A stretch of 34,664 bases of DNA, from contig NZ_JAEL01000059.1 of the NCBI RefSeq assembly GCF_000518885.1, forward strand, positions 209-34,872, in the 5' to 3' direction. Positions within the stretch are counted from its first letter, which is position 1. Each line of letters opens with the position of its first letter. Positions 6,694-14,077 of this stretch are shown piece by piece. The notes under the pieces are model-generated. The model was not told where the DNA came from. It searched no databases and saw only the letters and a program-made list of their open reading frames with translations. The stretch is from Bacillus sp. J33 (lineage in GTDB: Bacteria > Bacillota > Bacilli > Bacillales > Cytobacillaceae). A program made the position numbers and the translations under genes.

Positions 6694-8279
6694 GTATTCT
6701 TAAATCCCTATTAAAAATAAGAAAGAAGAAAGAGCTTCCTGTCCAAACGGAAGAACCGCCGAACGCTGGGGAAGACCTTACATCTCTAAGCCTGGAGGAA
6801 CTGCAGGAAAAAGTTAAAAATGAGTTTGGAAGTACAATCGATTTAAGCATGGATGAGCTGAAAACCGAAGGCAAGGATGCTCTGATTATTTATCTTACAA
6901 GCATGGTTGATACCAATCTTCTAAAAGAAGCCATTTGGCAATCATTAAACGGAAAGCATGATGGCATTAAGCTGACAACTGAGGATGACCTGAAATCCTT
7001 ATGGAAGGAGAAATTTGGAGGAGCGGGCTACCAGCTTATTGAAACGTTTGATGATATCATTACAGCCATGCTTTATGGAAATATCATTATCGTTTTTAAA
7101 GGTCTGGGCAAGGCGATCTCCCTTTCCGTGCCAAGCAGTGAAGATCGTTCAATCACAGAACCCAGCACCCAGACGGTTATTAGGGGGCCAAAGGATGGAT
7201 TTGTTGAATCGATTTCAACAAACGTAAGCCTCATAAGAAGAAGAGTTAAAAATAGGAATCTTCGCTTTGAAAAATTTACAATCGGAAGCGAAACCCACAC
7301 CTCTGTATATATCAGCTATATGGAAGGCATTTCAAATGTAAAGATCGTCCAGGAGGTCCGCAAAAGGCTGAACAGCCTTAGGGTACATGCCATATTCGAA
7401 TCTGGCAATATAGAAGAGCTGATCGCGGATAAAACAGCTACACCTTTCCCGCTGGCGCTTAATACAGAAAGGCCTGATGCCGTGGCAGCCAATCTGCTGG
7501 ATGGGAAGATTGCCATTTTGGTTGATGGGACCCCGTTTGTATTACTGGTTCCAGCTGTCCTTGTTGATTTCTTTTCAGTTGCAGAGGATTATTATCAAAA
7601 TTTTATGATGGGCAGTTTTTTAAGGGTGATCAGGTATTTATCTTTTATGATTGCGCTGATCACGCCTTCTTTATATGTAGGCATTTTAACCTTTCATCAT
7701 GAACTTCTGCCAACTCCGCTTCTGCTGGGGATTATTGCCCAGCGTGAAGGGGTGCCTTTTCCGGCAGTGATCGAGGTGCTGATCATGGAAGTGACATTTG
7801 AAATTCTGCGTGAAGCTGGAGTAAGGATGCCAAGGGCTGTCGGGCAGACTGTCTCTATAGTTGGAGCGCTTGTAATTGGGCAGGCAGCGGCAGAGGCGGG
7901 AATCATATCGAATATCATGGTTATCATCGTTGCCATCACAGCGATAGCCAATTTTGTTTCGCCTACCTACAGTTTTGCTGCGGCAGCAAGGCTTTTGCGC
8001 TTTATGCTGATTATTGTTTCAGCCATACTTGGCCTCTATGGCGTGCTGATTGTCCTTGTTTTTATCGTTGCCCATTTAAGCTCGCTGCGATCGTTTGGGG
8101 TTCCTTATCTATCGCCGGTTGCTCCATTTATTATTGAGGAGCAGAAAGATGTTTTCTTCCGCTTTCCTTTCTGGAGCATGAACAAAAGGCCTTCCTATTT
8201 AAAAACCCAAAGTCCTGAGAAAAAACCAAAAACAGGGTCTCCGTCTCCTCCGCCAATAAAAGGGGAGGGGGCAAATTGA
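6690..8279 (+). CDS. Spore germination receptor subunit A (GerAA family)
   Basis: 529-aa receptor subunit. Residues 1-~270 are a hydrophilic cytosolic domain, beginning basic and including DGKIAILVDGTPFVLLVP at its end. Residues ~285-480 hold five or six membrane spans with the conserved family stretch ITPSLYVGILTFHHELLPT and EVLIMEVTFEILREAGVRMP. A Pro-rich basic tail closes it. Translation starts at TTG (6690), with AAAGGAG spaced 9 bases upstream; the TTG overlaps the TGA of the B subunit. Together with subunits B and C it forms the germinant-gated complex that triggers release of ions and dipicolinate. The order B-A-C is less common than A-B-C. Confidence 0.93.
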   Translation: MSILKSLLKIRKKKELPVQTEEPPNAGEDLTSLSLEELQEKVKNEFGSTIDLSMDELKTEGKDALIIYLTSMVDTNLLKEAIWQSLNGKHDGIKLTTEDDLKSLWKEKFGGAGYQLIETFDDIITAMLYGNIIIVFKGLGKAISLSVPSSEDRSITEPSTQTVIRGPKDGFVESISTNVSLIRRRVKNRNLRFEKFTIGSETHTSVYISYMEGISNVKIVQEVRKRLNSLRVHAIFESGNIEELIADKTATPFPLALNTERPDAVAANLLDGKIAILVDGTPFVLLVPAVLVDFFSVAEDYYQNFMMGSFLRVIRYLSFMIALITPSLYVGILTFHHELLPTPLLLGIIAQREGVPFPAVIEVLIMEVTFEILREAGVRMPRAVGQTVSIVGALVIGQAAAEAGIISNIMVIIVAITAIANFVSPTYSFAAAARLLRFMLIIVSAILGLYGVLIVLVFIVAHLSSLRSFGVPYLSPVAPFIIEEQKDVFFRFPFWSMNKRPSYLKTQSPEKKPKTGSPSPPPIKGEGAN

Positions 8280-9469
8280 AAAAGGCCGTGGGCATAGCCA
8301 TTTTTGTTTTGGCCATTTTTTTGCTTGCAGGATGCTGGGACCAGAGAGAGCTGGGAGAAATAACTGTTGTGACAGGAATGGCTGTAGATAAAGGAGAAAA
8401 CGATAAATATATTCTGACAGTGGAGGGCATTAATGCGACTGAATTAAATAAACAGACGGCCAGCGGATTTGCTCCTTCCATTGTTTATGAGGCAGAGGGC
8501 AATTCGCTCGCAGAGCTAACCTATAAAGTAAATGAAGGAATTTCAAGGCATTTAATCTATTCACATATGAGAACCTTAATCATTGGAGAGGAACTGGCCA
8601 AGGAAGGAATCATTAACTTTATTGATTTTCTGGAAAGAAACAGAGAAATTCGGGATGACTTCAATATTTTAGTTTCAAGAGGGGTCAGGGGAGCTGATAT
8701 CTTAAGGGTAACCTATCAATTTCAAAAATCATCATCATTAAAGCTCCATACTCAGCTTGATACTATGATGAAGGATTGGGGCGGCGACCCAGGGGTGAGG
8801 ATGAATGATGTCATCAGATCCTGGACTTCCTCAGGAAGGCAGCCTGTGATGGCGGCAGTTACCATCCTTGGAGATCCGGAGAAGGGACTCAGCTCCGAAA
8901 ATATGAAAAAAGTAACTCCGGATGCCCTAGTTATCCTTGATTCCCTTGCTTTCTTTAAAAAGGATAGGTTAGCTGGCTATCTTTCTTTGGAGGATTCAAG
9001 AAACTATCTATGGATTCAAGATAAAATAATCAAAACATCTTTGACAGTAGAATGTGGAGAAAATAATATTTTGGGATTAAGGATTTATGATACAAAAACA
9101 CGGATAACAGGGGAGATGCAAGGCGGCCAGCCAAAAATAGATATAAATATACGTGCAGAAGCCTATTTGGATGGCACCCAGGGCAATAGTCAATTTGATA
9201 AGCCAGAAACATATGCGGAGTCCAATCACTGCGCAGAAAAACATTTGCAGGAAATCATTTCTGGAACAATAATGAAAGTACAGGAAGAATACGGAACAGA
9301 TATTTTTGGATTTGGTGAGGTGGTGCAAAGGCAAGACTATAAAGATTATAAAAAAATTGAGGATAGATGGGATGAAAAATTTGCAGAAGCCGATGTGAAA
9401 GTAAACACAATCGTGAAGATAAGAAGGACAGGAATCAGGACAAAAAGCTTTTTGAATGAAGTGAAGTAG
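8276..9469 (+). CDS. Spore germination receptor lipoprotein subunit C (GerAC family)
   Basis: 397-aa lipoprotein subunit of the same receptor. It begins with a basic n-region and a hydrophobic helix ending in the lipobox LLAG-C, so Cys20 should be lipidated and the protein anchored on the outer face of the inner spore membrane. WDQRELGEI directly after the Cys is the standard start of mature GerAC proteins. The rest is soluble; the C-terminal part is the conserved GerAC domain, ending in a lysine/arginine-rich segment. The start is TTG within the overlap TTGA, with GGGGAGGGGG upstream. It is the last gene of the operon. No hairpin terminator is obvious before the promoter at 9485. Confidence 0.93.
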   Translation: MKKAVGIAIFVLAIFLLAGCWDQRELGEITVVTGMAVDKGENDKYILTVEGINATELNKQTASGFAPSIVYEAEGNSLAELTYKVNEGISRHLIYSHMRTLIIGEELAKEGIINFIDFLERNREIRDDFNILVSRGVRGADILRVTYQFQKSSSLKLHTQLDTMMKDWGGDPGVRMNDVIRSWTSSGRQPVMAAVTILGDPEKGLSSENMKKVTPDALVILDSLAFFKKDRLAGYLSLEDSRNYLWIQDKIIKTSLTVECGENNILGLRIYDTKTRITGEMQGGQPKIDINIRAEAYLDGTQGNSQFDKPETYAESNHCAEKHLQEIISGTIMKVQEEYGTDIFGFGEVVQRQDYKDYKKIEDRWDEKFAEADVKVNTIVKIRRTGIRTKSFLNEVK

Positions 9470-9484
9470 GTGCCCTTTCCCTCG

Positions 9485-9513
9485 TTGACGCGAAAAAGCG
9501 GTCTTGATATAAT
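9485..9513 (+). promoter_or_regulatory. Sigma-A promoter of the trans-sulfuration gene
   Basis: TTGACG (9485-9490), a 17-base spacer and a perfect TATAAT (9508-9513). The expected start point is near 9520, giving a leader of about 93 bases before the ATG at 9613. The leader is too short for a SAM (S-box) or T-box riboswitch and shows neither. Confidence 0.85.
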
Positions 9514-9612
9514 TTTTCTATCAAAATTAATTTACAATTCAGCATATTTATTGAGGACGAAAAGGTCTGGGCATTGTCCAGCCCTTATTTCTTTTTAAAA
9601 GGGGCCATTCAA

Positions 9613-10749
9613 ATGAACTTCGAAACTGCTGTTCTGCATAAGAGAAACAAGAACGAAAGGACCATTAAAAGCAAAGTGCCGCCTATTTACCAAACCTCTG
9701 CTTTTGCTTTTAATGATCTTGATGAATTAGAGGGTTTTTATCAGGGAAATGGCAATTATTTATATTCCCGGGTAGGGAACCCGAATACTGACGAGCTTGG
9801 CGAGTTAATTGCCGGGCTGGAAGGGGCGCCGGCTGGGGCTGCTGCATCATCAGGTTTGTCAGCCATCCTTGCGGGTGTCCTTGCCGTGGTAAAAAGCGGT
9901 GACCATATTGTGGCTGCGGATGACCTATATGGCGGAAGCTTCCATTTGATTAAAGAAGAGCTGACGCAGCTGGGAATTGAAGTAACATTCGTTTCTTTTT
10001 CAGATATGGCAAAAGTTGAGGAAGCAATCCGCAAGAATACAAAGCTTCTTTACTCCGAATCCATCACAAATCCGTTATTGAGAGTGGAAAATCTGGAAGG
10101 CGTTGCCCGCCTTGCAAAAAAACACAACCTCATATCGCTAATTGATAATACATTTGCAACCCCATACCATTGCCAGCCTTATCTTAAGGGCATACATTTA
10201 GTGGTTCACAGCGCAACCAAATATATTGGGGGTCACAGTGATATTACAGCTGGTGTTCTGGCTGGAGATGAAGAACTAATTGGCAAAGCACGCGGGAAAA
10301 TCGTAAACCTTGGAGCAAACCTCAGTCCCTTTGAGGCTTGGCTGACCTGCAGGGGAGCGAAAACCCTTGCCCTCAGGATGAAGCAGCAATCCTCAAACGC
10401 CAAACAAGTAGCAGAGGCTTTGAAGGAAAATAAGAATATTAAAAACGTCTATTATCCTTTTTTGAAGGGTGAACAAGGGTTTGGAGCAATTGTAACGGTT
10501 GAGCTGGCGGATCATATCGATGTGAATGAATTTTTTAAAGGTCTGGGATGGATTAAAATTGTTCCGACTCTGGCAGGTGTTGAAACATCTGTATCCCACC
10601 CGCTGACGACATCTCACCGGGCGCTGCCTCCGGAAACCTGCAGGGAGCTTGGCATCACGAAGCAAGTTGTGCGCATCTCAATCGGCATAGAGCATTCAGA
10701 AGATATTATTGCCCAGATTAATCAGGCAATTGGCCGAGGCATAGCCTAA
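9613..10749 (+). CDS. PLP-dependent trans-sulfuration enzyme (cystathionine gamma-synthase/lyase family)
   Basis: 378-aa Cys/Met metabolism PLP enzyme. The cofactor Lys203 sits in SATKYIGGHSD. YSRVGNP (Tyr51, Arg53) supplies the phosphate contacts from the partner subunit, and Asp178 in SLIDNTFATP binds the pyridine nitrogen. Reactions in this family include cystathionine synthesis or cleavage and sulfhydrylation of acyl-homoserine; sequence alone does not choose among them. The start MNFETAVLHK was chosen over a frame 13 codons longer because AAAGGGG lies just upstream and homologues start here. The protein runs directly from NVYYPFLKGEQG to FGAIVTVEL, skipping the HPxH-type segment usually found after the YYPGL motif, about 12 residues. 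It stands alone behind a strong sigma-A promoter. Confidence 0.88.
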   Translation: MNFETAVLHKRNKNERTIKSKVPPIYQTSAFAFNDLDELEGFYQGNGNYLYSRVGNPNTDELGELIAGLEGAPAGAAASSGLSAILAGVLAVVKSGDHIVAADDLYGGSFHLIKEELTQLGIEVTFVSFSDMAKVEEAIRKNTKLLYSESITNPLLRVENLEGVARLAKKHNLISLIDNTFATPYHCQPYLKGIHLVVHSATKYIGGHSDITAGVLAGDEELIGKARGKIVNLGANLSPFEAWLTCRGAKTLALRMKQQSSNAKQVAEALKENKNIKNVYYPFLKGEQGFGAIVTVELADHIDVNEFFKGLGWIKIVPTLAGVETSVSHPLTTSHRALPPETCRELGITKQVVRISIGIEHSEDIIAQINQAIGRGIA

Positions 10750-11004
10750 ACGAAAAGATTCCCGGCGTCACCGTGGATCTTTTATGTCCGGGATATGGAT
10801 TGGTTGATGAACAGGCGGGGGCGGCCATCTTCTTTCTTTTTCAGCTGCTATTCTCCAGTTCTCATCTTGGATTTTCTTTGGGACAGGCAGCCATTATTAC
10901 ATATACATGAACATATGTAAAAAAATTCAAGACCTAAAACAGGATGAAGAGATTCGTTCCATTCAATACTAAGATATCAGTATTATTTGGAAGGAGCTGA
11001 CCCT

Positions 11005-11814
11005 ATGCCTGAGCTTCCTGAGATGGAAACCTATCGAAGACTGTTAACAGAACAACTGTCTGGACGTACGATTACAAACATTGAGATTAACCGGGAAAAA
11101 TCTATTAATGTTAATCCAGCCCAGTTTAAGAGACAGCTGATTAATGCTGGAATAACCGAAATTCAGCGGAGGGCCAAGCATCTCATCTTTAAGCTGAGTT
11201 CCGGAAAAAATCTTCTGCTTCACCTTATGCTAGGCGGCTGGATGTATATTGGAAGTGATCAGGACAACCCTGATCGGACAAAACAGGTTATTATTTCTTT
11301 TGGGGACAAAAAACTCTATTTTATTGGGCTAAGGCTGGGATATCTTTACCTTTTAACGGACGCTGAACTGGAAAAAGAGCTGGCTGATTTGGGCCCTGAG
11401 CCCATGGATCAAACCTTTAGCTATCCTGTATTTCGGGAACTCATTGGCAGCAGGAGGGGCATGCTGAAAACAACTTTTGTCAATCAGCAATTCCTATCGG
11501 GAATCGGCAATTGCTATAGCGATGAAATTTGCTTTGAGGCAGGCTTGCTCCCAATGAAAAGAGCGGATGAACTGGATGAGGATGAAACGAAAATACTTTA
11601 TCAATCCTTGAAGGGTGTCTTAACAAGGGCCATTCAATTTGGTGGCTATATGGAGGAACCTCTGTTTAAAGGGGATACCAAAACAGGCGGATATAATGAA
11701 CAGTGCAGGGTTTATGACCGGGAGGGCCAACCATGCCTGCGATGCAGGTCTCCGATCATAAAAGAAGAGATTTCCTCACGTAAAACTTTTTATTGCAAAA
11801 ATTGTCAAAACTAA
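11005..11814 (+). CDS. Fpg/Nei family DNA glycosylase
   Basis: 269-aa bifunctional base-excision repair glycosylase/AP lyase. The mature N-terminus PELPEMETYR gives the catalytic Pro2 and Glu3. Lys58 (in RRAKHL) matches the conserved beta-clamp lysine. The helix-two-turn-helix segment FLSGIGNCYSDEICFEAGL is at about 163-181, and a C-terminal zinc finger is formed by CLRC and CKNC. The start is fixed by the family: MPELPE must be the beginning, and AAGGAG lies upstream at 10991. The sequence (PEMETYRRLL rather than PEVETVRRTL) suggests the paralogue seen next to true MutM in many Bacillaceae, so oxoguanine specificity is not assured. A terminator follows at 11851. Confidence 0.9.
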   Translation: MPELPEMETYRRLLTEQLSGRTITNIEINREKSINVNPAQFKRQLINAGITEIQRRAKHLIFKLSSGKNLLLHLMLGGWMYIGSDQDNPDRTKQVIISFGDKKLYFIGLRLGYLYLLTDAELEKELADLGPEPMDQTFSYPVFRELIGSRRGMLKTTFVNQQFLSGIGNCYSDEICFEAGLLPMKRADELDEDETKILYQSLKGVLTRAIQFGGYMEEPLFKGDTKTGGYNEQCRVYDREGQPCLRCRSPIIKEEISSRKTFYCKNCQN

Positions 11815-11850
11815 CCCTTTTGCGTTTACATAAAGGGAATCAAATACGAC

Positions 11851-11880
11851 GAGGCTGCCATAAAAAGCAGCCTCTTTTTC
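11851..11880 (+). terminator. Terminator of the DNA glycosylase gene
   Basis: GAGGCTGC (11851-11858) pairs exactly with GCAGCCTC (11867-11874), followed by TTTTT. It abuts the end of the minus-strand 47-aa gene. Confidence 0.9.
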
Positions 11881-12024
11881 TTACTCGGCGGAATCCTCCT
11901 GAATCGGGTCAATAGACGTGGAATCTTTTGAATCCAGCGCGCCTTTTAAAAAATGGACAAGCATGAATCCAGTCAGCCCCAATGAAATCATAAAACCTGC
12001 TGTAATCGTCCACATCAAAGCCAT
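11881..12024 (-). CDS. Small single-span membrane protein (47 aa)
   Basis: Reads MALMWTITAGFMISLGLTGF at the N-terminus: one transmembrane helix of about 25 residues. A short acidic, Ser/Asp-rich tail follows (DSKDSTSIDPIQEDSAE). The ATG is preceded by GGGGAGG at ideal spacing, which is the main argument that it is real. It is too short for routine ORF calling. I do not recognise a family. It is divergent from the RraA-like gene, and a cre-like site lies between them at 12047. Confidence 0.7.
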   Translation of the reverse strand: MALMWTITAGFMISLGLTGFMLVHFLKGALDSKDSTSIDPIQEDSAE

Positions 12025-12046
12025 TTTTAAACCTCCCCTTTTTATC

Positions 12047-12060
12047 AGCAAGCGTTTTCT
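12047..12060. promoter_or_regulatory. Candidate CcpA cre site
   Basis: AGCAAGCGTTTTCT matches the catabolite-response consensus TGNAANCGNTNNCW at all but the first position. It lies in the divergent region between the 47-aa membrane gene and the rraA-like gene. A role in carbon repression is inferred only from the match. Confidence 0.35.
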
Positions 12061-12215
12061 TAATTAAGGTATATGCCTGAAATCGATAATCTTTCCCTTT
12101 CCATTGAGAAAAAGGGAGGGAACAGCTGAGTGAATCACGAAATAAAGAAAGAGAATGACAGTTAAATGTGTCAGTTACTGGCGCTCATCATGCAATAAAA
12201 AGGAGGAGAGGCTAC

Positions 12216-12695
12216 GTGGATTTTAAAACAGCAGACTTATGCGATGAATACAGCAAAGAACTTTTGGTATGCCAGCAGGAATTTAAATCATATGGAAAAA
12301 AAGGCAAGTTTTCCGGCCCTATATCAACTGTAAGAGTTTTTGAAGATAATGTGCTGGTGAAAGAGGCGCTGGAGTCCATTCCAGAAGGAAATGTATTGGT
12401 TGTTGACGGAGGCGGTTCCAAAAGGTGTGCCTTGATGGGAGACCGGCTCGGTGAAATTGCCCAGTCAAGAAATCTTGCGGGGGTCATTATTTATGGATGC
12501 GTAAGGGATGCAGTTGACCTCGGCAGTTTGGAGACTGGTATTTTAGCGCTTGGAAGCAATCCTTTAAAAAGCAAAAAAGAAGGAAAAGGGGACCGGGATA
12601 TTCCAGTTACCTTCGGAGGAATCGATTGGAAGCCAGGCGACTATGTGTATGCAGATGAAGATGGAGTAGTTGTTGCTGGCAAAAATCTGCTTTAA
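12216..12695 (+). CDS. RraA family protein / probable HMG-type aldolase
   Basis: 159-aa RraA-fold protein. Starting at GTG gives MDFKTADLCDEYSKEL, aligning with the start of E. coli RraA (MKYDTSELCDIY), and AAGGAGGAG lies just upstream. An earlier in-frame ATG would add 16 residues that precede this ribosome site. Conserved elements: LVVDGGGSKRCALMGD (62-76), GVIIYGCVRD (89-98) and FGGIDWKPGDYVYADEDGV near the end. In the family, 4-hydroxy-4-methyl-2-oxoglutarate/oxaloacetate aldolases keep Arg-Asp in the GxVRD motif for substrate and metal; here Arg97-Asp98 are present, whereas E. coli RraA has RQ. A metal-dependent aldolase is therefore more likely than an RNase E inhibitor. Confidence 0.85.
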   Translation: MDFKTADLCDEYSKELLVCQQEFKSYGKKGKFSGPISTVRVFEDNVLVKEALESIPEGNVLVVDGGGSKRCALMGDRLGEIAQSRNLAGVIIYGCVRDAVDLGSLETGILALGSNPLKSKKEGKGDRDIPVTFGGIDWKPGDYVYADEDGVVVAGKNLL

Positions 12696-12721
12696 AAAAC
12701 AGCAATTTATGAGAAAAGACC

Positions 12722-12769
12722 AAGGAAGCAGCACCCGTCAAATCGTTGGCGGGTGCTGCTTCCTTTTTA
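12722..12769 (+). terminator. Terminator of the rraA-like gene
   Basis: A 16-bp stem AAGGAAGCAGCACCCG (12722-12737) pairs with CGGGTGCTGCTTCCTT (12750-12765), followed by TTTT. Confidence 0.92.
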
Positions 12770-12802
12770 GCACTATCCTCAAAACAGGAGAATAACTTAT
12801 AA

Positions 12803-13075
12803 ATGGGGGTGCTATTCATGTTTATCATCGCTTTGCTCATTTGGGCAGCTGGCATTTATTTATTGTTCCGCAACAGGGAAGAGGAAGAAGAGTTATTATT
12901 GTTAAAGCTGATTGGCTATTATTTACTGGGATCATTTAATTTTAATGTAAATGGACTTGTTCTTCCTTTAGGCTTTGTCATTAGCCTCTTTTTAAAGCCG
13001 CAGCAAAATAAAAGTGTAAAACGCGGGTCAGCTATTTTCGGGCTGGCCATGATGATTCTCGGTCTATTTTTTTGA
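12803..13075 (+). CDS. Small membrane protein (90 aa), unknown function
   Basis: Begins MGVLFMFIIALLIWAAGIYL. It has three hydrophobic spans (about 2-21, 46-64 and 77-90), with an acidic patch REEEEE after the first and a basic QQNKSVKRG before the last. Start choice is uncertain: ATG 12803 has AGGAG 12 bases upstream, while ATG 12818 (MFIIALLIW) has GGGGGTG 6 bases upstream and may be the real one, giving 85 aa. The gene is convergent with the VanW-like gene, one base apart, with no terminator between them. Family not recognised. Confidence 0.65.
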   Translation: MGVLFMFIIALLIWAAGIYLLFRNREEEEELLLLKLIGYYLLGSFNFNVNGLVLPLGFVISLFLKPQQNKSVKRGSAIFGLAMMILGLFF

Positions 13076-13076
13076 T

Positions 13077-14009
13077 TCAGTCCGTGTTTGCTTCGTGTTC
13101 AATACTGATTTCTTCTGGAAGCATTTTGGAAGATTTCGGCACCAGGCGGGGTTCATATTTAATTTCATCAGAAGAAAACACTCTGATTACCATCTGGCCA
13201 TTTATGGCTTTTGCCCGGATAAGCAGCGGGTAGCTGTACCGATTTTTAAAAGTAAAGTCAGGGCCGTACCAGCTGACAGTTGCGTCCCGTCCTGGCGGTA
13301 CATATGGAACCCTTTTACTGTGGGAGTAACGCTTAAGCACTTTGACTCCGGCCCGGTCAACTGCGTTAAAAAGCGTGGAGGATACCTGGCAAATGCCGCC
13401 TCCGATATCCTCCGAGAGTTCTCCCCTAACAATAACCGGCGCGCGCAAATAGCCTTTTTCAACCGTACGCTTGCCAACTACCCGGTTAAAAGAAAATGTC
13501 TCACCTGGAAACACAACATGATTATTAATGGCTTCAGCCGCCAATTTAATATTATGGGAACGAGTTTTATTGTTCGGATTGAAATACGTAGCATACTGGC
13601 CAATTTGCTTTACACGAATATGGGCAAGAAGATCACGATCCACCCGCGGGTAAACAGCAAGCATTGGAACCTCTGCTCTTGCAGGTCCTTTTTCGTAAAA
13701 ATATGTAAAGAAAAGATCTGTAAAAGCTTTGCGGTGAAGTTTTCTGCCCGGCTTCTCAGAGATTATTCTTCCGGCATCATCAATATAGGCATTCACCGGA
13801 GGTATGTAAGTCTGATCATCTAATTTAGAAAGGAACTGATTATACTTTTCAAAATCAATTAGGGGCATACCTGGAAAAGGGAGTTGATATTCAGCCCGTT
13901 CCATGCTTGCTATGCTTTCCCCCTCACTTTCTATCGTTAAGTTCTCTGGAAGACTGGCCGTATGAAACTGTATGAAAAGAAGTAATCCGAACATCCATGA
14001 AATATTCAT
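13077..14009 (-). CDS. VanW family protein (YoaR-like, exported)
   Basis: 310-aa protein with a short hydrophobic N-terminus (ISWMFGLLLFIQFHTASL) that looks like a signal peptide. The VanW domain occupies about residues 140-280: TYFNPNNKTRSHNIKLAAEAIN, FPGETFSFN, then GGGICQVSSTLFNAV with the conserved Cys, and later VPYVPPGRDATVSW. The Cys and neighbouring motif are characteristic of VanW proteins, which occur in envelope settings and in some glycopeptide resistance clusters; their activity is not firmly established. GGAGGTG precedes the ATG. The next gene on this strand (14078, phosphodiesterase) is 68 bases upstream, so the two could be cotranscribed. Confidence 0.85.
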   Translation of the reverse strand: MNISWMFGLLLFIQFHTASLPENLTIESEGESIASMERAEYQLPFPGMPLIDFEKYNQFLSKLDDQTYIPPVNAYIDDAGRIISEKPGRKLHRKAFTDLFFTYFYEKGPARAEVPMLAVYPRVDRDLLAHIRVKQIGQYATYFNPNNKTRSHNIKLAAEAINNHVVFPGETFSFNRVVGKRTVEKGYLRAPVIVRGELSEDIGGGICQVSSTLFNAVDRAGVKVLKRYSHSKRVPYVPPGRDATVSWYGPDFTFKNRYSYPLLIRAKAINGQMVIRVFSSDEIKYEPRLVPKSSKMLPEEISIEHEANTD

Positions 14010-14077
14010 AACACTGGCACACCTCCGACCTTAGTATGGACAGGATGAAGAGGTTTCATGTGCCCAAAAGGAATGAA

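Noticed and set aside
9567-9597. CTGGGC/GTCCAG hairpin followed by a T-rich stretch in the leader of the PLP enzyme gene
   Set aside because: The stem is short with a G-T pair and the tail is interrupted. It could be an attenuator or the ger operon terminator, but the evidence is too weak to call.
9514-9612. Possible SAM or T-box riboswitch ahead of the trans-sulfuration gene
   Set aside because: The leader is only about 93 bases and lacks the conserved elements of either riboswitch.
10900-10927. TTACATAT/ATATGTAA hairpin followed by A-run upstream of the DNA glycosylase gene
   Set aside because: AT-only stem with an A-run instead of a T-run on the plus strand; no strong case for a terminator or an operator.
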